Shown piece by piece: positions 58,265 through 64,000 of a stretch of 64,000 nt of DNA. Position 1 is the stretch's first letter. Each line of letters starts with the position of its first letter. The translations under genes and the position numbers were made by a program. Location: positions 1 to 64,000 of the forward strand of contig JAVBOW010000003.1 of NCBI GenBank assembly GCA_031550125.1, written 5' to 3'. This DNA comes from JAVBOW01 sp031550125. GTDB taxonomy: Bacteria; Bacteroidota; Bacteroidia; Bacteroidales; Rikenellaceae. Below the pieces are notes generated by a model. That model ran no database searches and was not told the origin of the DNA. It saw only the letters and a list, made by a program, of their open reading frames with translations.

Positions 58265-59651
58265 TAAGGTGTGGGACGCCCACGTGGTAAAAAGCCTCGA
58301 CGGCGGCCGCACCGTGCTTTATATCGACCGCCACTACATCCACGAAGTGACTTCGCCGGTGGCTTTCGGCGGCCTGCGCCAAAGGGGCGTCAAAGTGCTG
58401 CACCCCGGAATGACCACCGCCACGGCCGACCATAACGTACCCACCGTCGATCGCCACCTGCCCATCGCCGACCCACTGTCCAAAGGGCAGCTGGAAGCTT
58501 TCGAGAGGAACTGTGCCGAGCACGGCATAGAGCATTTCGGCATCGACCATCCCAAACAGGGCGTGGTGCATATCGTAGGCCCGGAGCTTGGCCTGACGTT
58601 GCCGGGAATGACGATAGTGTGCGGCGACAGCCACACCTCCACCCATGGGGCTTTCGGCGCAGTGGCCTTCGGCATAGGTACTTCGGAGGTTGAGATGGTC
58701 TTCGCCTCGCAGTGCATCCTACAGCCCAAACCCAAAAGCATGCGCATAACCGTGGACGGCAAGCTGCGTCCCGGGGTGGGGGCAAAAGACATAATACTTT
58801 ATATAATATCGGAAATTTCCGCATCGGGAGGTACGGGACACTTCATCGAATTCGCAGGCGAAGCCATCCGTTCGCTATCTATGGAGGAACGCATGACGGT
58901 ATGCAACATGAGCATCGAGTGCGGCGCGCGCGGCGGCATGATAGCGCCCGACCGGACAACATTCGATTATGTCCGGGGCCGCGAGCGCGCCCCGCAGGGC
59001 GAGGCTTTCGACAGGGCGGTAGAGCGGTGGAAGGAACTCTATACGGACGAAGGCGCGACGTTCGACGCCGAATACTTTTTCGACGCCGCCCGGATAGAGC
59101 CTATGATAACCTACGGCACCAACCCCGGGATGGGCGTAGCCGTGACGGGCGTCATTCCCGCTTCCGGCGATCTTAGCGGCAGCGACAGGGCGTCGTTCGG
59201 CAAGTCGCTGGAGTATATGGGTTTCCTCTCCGGCGAAAGTATGATAGGCAAAAAGGTGGACTGGGTGTTTCTGGGAAGCTGCACCAACGGCCGCATAGAG
59301 GATTTCCGCCAGTTCGCCGGCGCCGTGAAAGGACGCCGCAAAGCGGACGGCGTGACGGCATGGCTGGTTCCCGGCTCCCGCGCGGTTGAGGCGCAGATAA
59401 AGGCCGAAGGTCTGGATAAAATATTGGAGGAGGCCGGTTTTGCCGTACGTGAACCGGGTTGCTCGGCCTGCCTTGCCATGAATGCCGATAAGATCCCGGC
59501 AGGCAAGTACAGCGTGTCTACCTCCAACCGTAATTTCGAAGGTCGCCAGGGTCCGGGCGCTCGCACCATGCTGGCCGGGCCGCTGGTGGCCGCCGCCGCC
59601 GCGGTGTGCGGGACGGTACAAGACCCGAGGGACGTATTCAACATAAAGTGA
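58245..59651 (+). CDS. leuC: 3-isopropylmalate dehydratase large subunit
   Basis: LeuC with LeuD isomerises 2- to 3-isopropylmalate. The 468-residue protein has aconitase-family blocks CGDSHTSTHGAFGAVAFGIG, and three cluster cysteines in GSCTNGR and PGCSACLAMN. In this pathway it probably also processes citramalate. leuD follows after 3 bp. Confidence 0.97.
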   Translation: MKRNLFDKVWDAHVVKSLDGGRTVLYIDRHYIHEVTSPVAFGGLRQRGVKVLHPGMTTATADHNVPTVDRHLPIADPLSKGQLEAFERNCAEHGIEHFGIDHPKQGVVHIVGPELGLTLPGMTIVCGDSHTSTHGAFGAVAFGIGTSEVEMVFASQCILQPKPKSMRITVDGKLRPGVGAKDIILYIISEISASGGTGHFIEFAGEAIRSLSMEERMTVCNMSIECGARGGMIAPDRTTFDYVRGRERAPQGEAFDRAVERWKELYTDEGATFDAEYFFDAARIEPMITYGTNPGMGVAVTGVIPASGDLSGSDRASFGKSLEYMGFLSGESMIGKKVDWVFLGSCTNGRIEDFRQFAGAVKGRRKADGVTAWLVPGSRAVEAQIKAEGLDKILEEAGFAVREPGCSACLAMNADKIPAGKYSVSTSNRNFEGRQGPGARTMLAGPLVAAAAAVCGTVQDPRDVFNIK

Positions 59652-59654
59652 ACC

Positions 59655-60245
59655 ATGCCTATACCAAAATTTACGACCCTTTGCACGGGAGCCGTGCCGG
59701 TCAATATAGAAAACATAGACACCGACCAGATAATACCCGCCCGCTTTCTCAAGGCCGTAGAGCGTAAAGGTTTCGGTGATAACCTTTTCCGCGACTGGCG
59801 TTACGGCAGCGACGGAGAGCCTGTGGCGTCCTTTCCTCTGAACGACTGCCGTTTCGGCGGCGAAATACTCATCTCTGCCAAGAATTTCGGCTGCGGCTCC
59901 TCACGCGAGCATGCCGCCTGGGCCATCTACGACTACGGTTTCAAAGCGGTGGTGTCGAGTTTCTTCGCCGATATTTTCAAAAATAACGCCCTGAATAACG
60001 GCCTGTTGCCTGTACAGGTGTCCGAGGGCTTCCTGCAGGAGGCTTTTGCGTCGACAGGGAAGGATCCGTCCGTGAAATTCAAGATAGACCTTGAGGGCCA
60101 AACCATAACCAACGTCTCCACCGGATCGTGCGAGCCGTTCGCCATAGACGCCTACAAGAAGGAGTGCCTGCTTAAAGGCTACGACGACGTGGACTATCTG
60201 CGCAGTATACGCCCCGAAATAGAGGCTTACGAAAGAAGCAGGTGA
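59655..60245 (+). CDS. leuD: 3-isopropylmalate dehydratase small subunit
   Basis: The 196-residue swivel domain has the family marks NIDTDQIIPARFLK, NFGCGSSREHAAWAI and SFFADIFKNNALNNGLLP. It forms the active site together with LeuC. The stop codon shares one base with the next start (TGATG). Confidence 0.97.
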   Translation: MPIPKFTTLCTGAVPVNIENIDTDQIIPARFLKAVERKGFGDNLFRDWRYGSDGEPVASFPLNDCRFGGEILISAKNFGCGSSREHAAWAIYDYGFKAVVSSFFADIFKNNALNNGLLPVQVSEGFLQEAFASTGKDPSVKFKIDLEGQTITNVSTGSCEPFAIDAYKKECLLKGYDDVDYLRSIRPEIEAYERSR

Positions 60246-61759
60246 TGGTACAGATAATGGACACCACTCTCCGTGACGGTGAACAAACGTCGGGAGTGTC
60301 CCTCTCCGGCAGCGAGAAGGCGGGTATAGCCCGCCTCCTCCTGAGCCAGGTGGGAGTGGATCGCATAGAGGTGGCCTCGGCCCGCGTATCGGAAGGTGAA
60401 ATGGCCGCCGTGAGGCTCATCACCGAATGGGCAGCCTCGAAGGATCTGATAGACAGGGTTGAGATACTGGGTTTCGTGGACGGAGGCCGCTCGCTCGACT
60501 GGATAGAACAGGCCGGCGGTCGCGTGGTCAACCTGTTGTGCAAAGGATCCGAAAAGCATTGCCGGGGACAGCTCGGCAAATCGCCCGGGGAGCATTTGGT
60601 CGATATAAAGGCCGTTATAGCCGATGCAGCCCGCCGCGGCATGACGGTGAACGTCTATCTGGAGGATTGGTCGAACGGCATGATCTCGTCGCCCGACTAC
60701 GTACGTTTCATGACTGAAGGATTGCGCGGCGAGCCGGTGCAGCGCATAATGCTGCCCGATACGCTCGGCATACTCAACCCCGGCAACTGTTTCGATTTTT
60801 GCCGCGATATGGTGGAGCGCTATCCGTGGGCCTCTTTCGATTTCCACCCCCATAACGATTACGATCTGGCCGTGGCCAACGTGATGGCGGCGGTGAAAGC
60901 CGGCGTGACAGGCATCCACACCACCGTAAACGGCCTGGGAGAGAGGGCGGGCAACGCCCCCCTGGCGAGCGTGGTGGCCGTCCTGCACGACCATCTTAAG
61001 GAAAGGACCAATGTGGACGAGGCCCGCATAACCAAAGTAAGCCGCATGGTGGAGACCTACACCGGCATCCACGTTCCTCCCAACAAGCCGGTGGTGGGTG
61101 AGAACGTCTTCACGCAGTGCGCCGGGGTGCATGCCGACGGCGACAGTAAAAACAACTTGTATTTCAACGACCTGATGCCCGAGCGTTTCGGCCGCATAAG
61201 GGAATACGCCCTGGGCAAGACCTCGGGCAAGGCCAACATACGCAAGAACCTCGACGCGCTGGGGATAGACCTGGACGACGAGTCGATGCGCAAGGTCACC
61301 GAGCGCATAATAGAACTCGGCGACAAGAAGGAGATGGTAACGGCCGAAGACCTGCCGTACATAATAGCCGACGTGCTGAAGGGCGAAACGGTGGAGCCGA
61401 GCGTCCGGATATTGGGCTATCACCTCTCGCTGGCGCACGGACTCAAGCCTGTGGCCACCGTAAAGATAGACATAGCCGGACGTACATGGGAGGAGACCTC
61501 GAGCGGCGACGGCCAGTACGACGCTTTCATGAAGGCTATCCGCAGGATATACAAGTCGCACCTGGGTCGCGAATTGCCCATGCTGGCCAATTACACCGTC
61601 AGTATTCCGCCCGGAGGCCGTACCGACGCTTTCGTGCAGACCATCATAACCTGGGAATGGCGCTCGGCGCAGTTCAAGACCAGGGGCCTGGACGCCGACC
61701 AGACCGAGGCGGCTATAAAAGCTACGGTAAAAATGCTCAATAAGATAGAAAATATATAA
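60245..61759 (+). CDS. Isopropylmalate/citramalate synthase-family enzyme, probably (R)-citramalate synthase
   Basis: A 504-residue HMGL-type protein with the barrel landmarks MDTTLRDGEQTSGVSLSG, DFHPHNDYDLAVANVMAA and NGLGERAGNAPLAS and a LeuA-type regulatory domain (about 385-500). It differs from LeuA in the same operon. A second synthase next to leuC, leuD and leuB is best explained as citramalate synthase (CimA): pyruvate + acetyl-CoA to citramalate, then by LeuCDB to 2-ketobutyrate for isoleucine. Homocitrate-like activity is not excluded. I use the ATG at 60245, not the GTG one codon upstream. Confidence 0.85.
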   Translation: MVQIMDTTLRDGEQTSGVSLSGSEKAGIARLLLSQVGVDRIEVASARVSEGEMAAVRLITEWAASKDLIDRVEILGFVDGGRSLDWIEQAGGRVVNLLCKGSEKHCRGQLGKSPGEHLVDIKAVIADAARRGMTVNVYLEDWSNGMISSPDYVRFMTEGLRGEPVQRIMLPDTLGILNPGNCFDFCRDMVERYPWASFDFHPHNDYDLAVANVMAAVKAGVTGIHTTVNGLGERAGNAPLASVVAVLHDHLKERTNVDEARITKVSRMVETYTGIHVPPNKPVVGENVFTQCAGVHADGDSKNNLYFNDLMPERFGRIREYALGKTSGKANIRKNLDALGIDLDDESMRKVTERIIELGDKKEMVTAEDLPYIIADVLKGETVEPSVRILGYHLSLAHGLKPVATVKIDIAGRTWEETSSGDGQYDAFMKAIRRIYKSHLGRELPMLANYTVSIPPGGRTDAFVQTIITWEWRSAQFKTRGLDADQTEAAIKATVKMLNKIENI

Positions 61760-61763
61760 GGAA

Positions 61764-62825
61764 ATGGAGTTGAAGATAGCCCTTTTGCCGGGCGACGGCA
61801 TAGGCCCGGAGATAGTCCGAGAGGCGGTGAAAGTCCTCGGCGCGGTAGAGAAGAGATACGGACACACATTTATATACAGGGAGGCCCCGGTGGGCGCGTG
61901 CGCCATAGACGCCTGCGGCGACCCCTATCCCGAATCGACGCATGAAATATGCGCCGGGAGCGACGCGGTGCTTTTCGGCGCCATAGGCCACCCGAAATAC
62001 GATAACGATCCCACCGCCAAGGTACGCCCCGAGCAAGGGCTGCTGCGTATGCGCAAGTCGTTGGGCCTATACGCCAACCTTCGCCCGCTGGCCGTGTTCG
62101 ATTCGCTGGTTCAGCGCTCGCCCCTGAAGGCCGAGATCGTCAGGGGAGCCGATTTCGTGTGCGTACGCGAACTGACGGGAGGGATGTATTTCGGCCGACC
62201 CCAGGGACGCTCCGAGGACGGCGACACCGCCTACGACACCTGCGTTTACACCCGCCAGGAGGTGGAGCGCATCCTGCATCTGGCTTTCGGCCTGGCCCGC
62301 ACCCGCCGCAAACACCTTACGGTGGTGGACAAGGCCAATGTGATAGCCACCTCGCGTCTGTGGCGGCAGATAGCCGGCGAGATGGCCCCCTTATATCCCG
62401 ATGTGACGATGGAATTCATGTTCGTCGATAATGCGGCCATGCAGATCATACAGCGGCCCACGCGTTTCGACGTGATAGTCACCGAAAACCTCTTCGGCGA
62501 TATCCTCACCGACGAAGCCAGCGTCATCAGCGGCTCAATGGGCATGCTTCCCTCGGCAAGCGTGGGGGCGCGCGTGGCCCTCTTCGAACCCATACACGGC
62601 TCCTATCCACAGGCGGCCGGGAAAAACATAGCCAACCCCATGGCCCAGATCCTTTCCGCCGCCATGATGCTTGAGCATATGGGGCTGGCGAAAGAGGGCG
62701 CTGCCATCCGCGCTGCGGTGAATAAAGCCATAGAACAAGGCGTGCTGACCGAAGACCTCGCAACCGACGGCGCGAGGGCGCATTCCACCTCGGAAGTTGG
62801 CGATTTCGTGACCGCCAACATATAG
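61764..62825 (+). CDS. leuB: 3-isopropylmalate dehydrogenase
   Basis: LeuB oxidises and decarboxylates 3-isopropylmalate with NAD+. The 353-residue protein has LLPGDGIGPEI, the substrate block RVRELTGGMYFGRP-like CVRELTGGMYFGRPQGR, DKANVIATSRLW, and EPIHGSYPQAAGKNIANPMA. An AAGGA stretch lies 5-9 bp upstream of the ATG, unusual among these genes. Last gene of the leu operon. Confidence 0.97.
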   Translation: MELKIALLPGDGIGPEIVREAVKVLGAVEKRYGHTFIYREAPVGACAIDACGDPYPESTHEICAGSDAVLFGAIGHPKYDNDPTAKVRPEQGLLRMRKSLGLYANLRPLAVFDSLVQRSPLKAEIVRGADFVCVRELTGGMYFGRPQGRSEDGDTAYDTCVYTRQEVERILHLAFGLARTRRKHLTVVDKANVIATSRLWRQIAGEMAPLYPDVTMEFMFVDNAAMQIIQRPTRFDVIVTENLFGDILTDEASVISGSMGMLPSASVGARVALFEPIHGSYPQAAGKNIANPMAQILSAAMMLEHMGLAKEGAAIRAAVNKAIEQGVLTEDLATDGARAHSTSEVGDFVTANI

Positions 62826-62866
62826 ATACATATTATATACAGGAAAAGTCGCTCCGAATCAAACTT

Positions 62867-62913
62867 CTAAGAGAACCCCAAAAGTTGGACAACGACTTTT
62901 GGGGTTCTCTTAG
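62867..62913 (+). terminator. Hairpin ending the leu operon
   Basis: A 19-bp perfect stem (CTAAGAGAACCCCAAAAGT and its complement) with a 9-base loop. No immediate T run follows, but a T6 stretch lies 20 bp on. Confidence 0.8.
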
Positions 62914-62975
62914 ATATTTCGAGTCGGATTCTTTTTTATGTAAGGATATGGCATGCGATCGGAGGCGCTTTTTTG

Positions 62976-62983
62976 TAACTTTG
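62976..62983 (+). promoter_or_regulatory. -7 box of the MFS transporter gene
   Basis: TAACTTTG, an exact -7 consensus, only 10 bp before the ATG at 62994. The mRNA leader would be a few bases at most, so the gene may be nearly leaderless. No clear TTTG upstream. Confidence 0.5.
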
Positions 62984-62993
62984 CAACCGCTAT

Positions 62994-64000
62994 ATGGGAA
63001 AATGGAGTAAATATTGGCTTTTCAGCCTGCCGTCGCTCAGGGAGCTTGTGCCGCATAATTTCGGAGGATTCCTGTCTGTTTTCTCGTCGCTCGGCTCGCG
63101 CAACTTCGCACTCTATTTTTTCGGACAGATAACGTCGCTTTGCGGATCGTGGATACAGTTCGTGGCTATGGGATGGCTCATAAGCAGCCACCTTAAAGGA
63201 TCGGTGTTCACCCTTACCGCCATGGCTTTCCTTAACCAGATACCCAACCTCGTGTTCACCCCTTTCGCGGGGGTGCTTTCCGACCGCTTCAACCGTTACA
63301 GGATAATGGTAACCACCCAGGCGCTCTTCATGTGCCTGGCGCTTATCGTCGCCGCACTGGTGTTGACCGATACCGTCCGGTTGTGGCACATCATGATACT
63401 CAGCTTTTGCAGCGGCACGGTGGGCGCGATAGAGGCCCCCGCCAGGCAATCGTTCTATACCAAGCTCGTCCCGAAAGAGGATATGCCCAACGCCATAGCG
63501 CTCAATTCCGTGACCATAAACGGTTCGCGCTTCATAGGCCCGGCTATTGGCGGCATACTTATAGGTATCGTCGGCGTCGGCTACTGCTTCCTTATAAATG
63601 CGGCCAGCTATATAGCGGTGTTGATCGCGCTCGGGATGATGCGGCTCGAGCCTTTCGTGTCCCGTAAAACCAAAATAGACGTTATTGGCGAACTGCGCGA
63701 GGGGTTTCTATACGTGAAAGGATTCCTGCCGCTCAAGACGGTTATCGTTTTTGTGGCCACGGTGAGCTTCTTTGCCATGCCTTTCCAGGCCGTGCTGCCC
63801 GCTCTGGTGAAGGAAACTTTCGCCGGCGACAGCAAACTGTACGGCTATATGCTATCCTGCTTCGGGGGCGGAGCGGTCACCGCGGCGCTCTATCTGGCCT
63901 CGCGCAGGCACGTACTCGGGCTGGGAAAGGTGGTCACCATCGACGGCGTGCTTATCGGAATTTGCATGATAGGCATATCGCTTACGCGTACCCCGCTGGT
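62994..64000 (+). CDS. MFS transporter, EntS-like (partial, runs off the window)
   Basis: The frame starts MGKWSKYWLFSLPSLRELVP and stays open to the window end (335 codons). It has an amphipathic start, then GSRNFALYFFGQITSLCGSW and about nine transmembrane helices so far, the loop GVLSDRFNRYR (MFS motif A-like), and GAIEAPARQSFYTKLVPKED followed by ALNSVTINGSRFIGPAIGG. This is the MFS_3/enterobactin-exporter-like branch, often annotated as multidrug or siderophore exporters. Substrate unknown; the 3' end is missing. Confidence 0.85.
   Translation, partial: MGKWSKYWLFSLPSLRELVPHNFGGFLSVFSSLGSRNFALYFFGQITSLCGSWIQFVAMGWLISSHLKGSVFTLTAMAFLNQIPNLVFTPFAGVLSDRFNRYRIMVTTQALFMCLALIVAALVLTDTVRLWHIMILSFCSGTVGAIEAPARQSFYTKLVPKEDMPNAIALNSVTINGSRFIGPAIGGILIGIVGVGYCFLINAASYIAVLIALGMMRLEPFVSRKTKIDVIGELREGFLYVKGFLPLKTVIVFVATVSFFAMPFQAVLPALVKETFAGDSKLYGYMLSCFGGGAVTAALYLASRRHVLGLGKVVTIDGVLIGICMIGISLTRTPL

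Overview
The window is core chromosome of a fairly GC-rich member of the Bacteroidetes (Bacteroidales), most like Alistipes/Rikenellaceae. The signs are: Bacteroidetes-type promoters (TTTG, about 19-20 nt, then TAnnTTTG) instead of sigma70 boxes; few Shine-Dalgarno sequences; a Bacteroidetes-type RNA polymerase omega subunit encoded between bamD and coaBC; lineage-specific residues in YbeY and CoaBC; and a fimbrillin-like lipoprotein and a sphingolipid/sulfonolipid-type acyltransferase. The genus is an inference. I recognise no prophage, insertion sequence, CRISPR array, rRNA gene or plasmid gene.

Layout. 1-6.5 kb: two perfect parS-type palindromes, then a minus-strand operon pheS - TPR lipoprotein - EnvC-like protein - ybeY - mnmG that ends at them. 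6.5-8.8 kb: patatin-like phospholipase with an outer-membrane barrel. 8.9-15.5 kb: minus-strand operon kbl - lrp - queD - polA - rlmI - small lipoprotein. 15.7-17.8 kb: GH127-like glycosidase. 17.9-21.2 kb: minus-strand lipA - lipB - recJ. 21.5-24.2 kb: ppdK. 24.2-27.8 kb: minus-strand GH2-like protein - wbqC-like - endonuclease/exonuclease/phosphatase gene. 27.9-30.7 kb: plus-strand cvpA - rsgA - DUF2225-like - trmH. 30.8-32.6 kb: a 50-residue peptide gene followed by a fimbrillin-like lipoprotein. 32.6-36.8 kb: purM - SDR dehydrogenase, a short zinc metallopeptidase and a convergent K+/H+ antiporter.

37.1-50.6 kb is the expression-machinery block: tRNA-Thr - tuf - repeat pair - tRNA-Trp - secE - nusG - rplK - rplA - rplJ - rplL - rpoB - rpoC, with a hairpin between rplL and rpoB and a strong terminator after rpoC. 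51-56.5 kb: an alpha-oxoamine synthase (serine palmitoyltransferase or cysteate acyltransferase type) divergent from bamD - rpoZ - coaBC - recN. 56.6-62.9 kb: a leucine/isoleucine operon leuA - leuC - leuD - citramalate-synthase-like - leuB. The window ends inside an MFS transporter gene.

Most of this is conserved housekeeping and I do not see a clearly new defence or mobile system. The points most worth a second look are the paired parS sites inside a terminator-like palindrome; a GH2-family protein that has lost both catalytic glutamates; the tiny peptide gene upstream of the fimbrillin-like lipoprotein; the 110-bp structured direct repeat between tuf and tRNA-Trp; and the unresolved substrate (serine or cysteate) of the alpha-oxoamine synthase.
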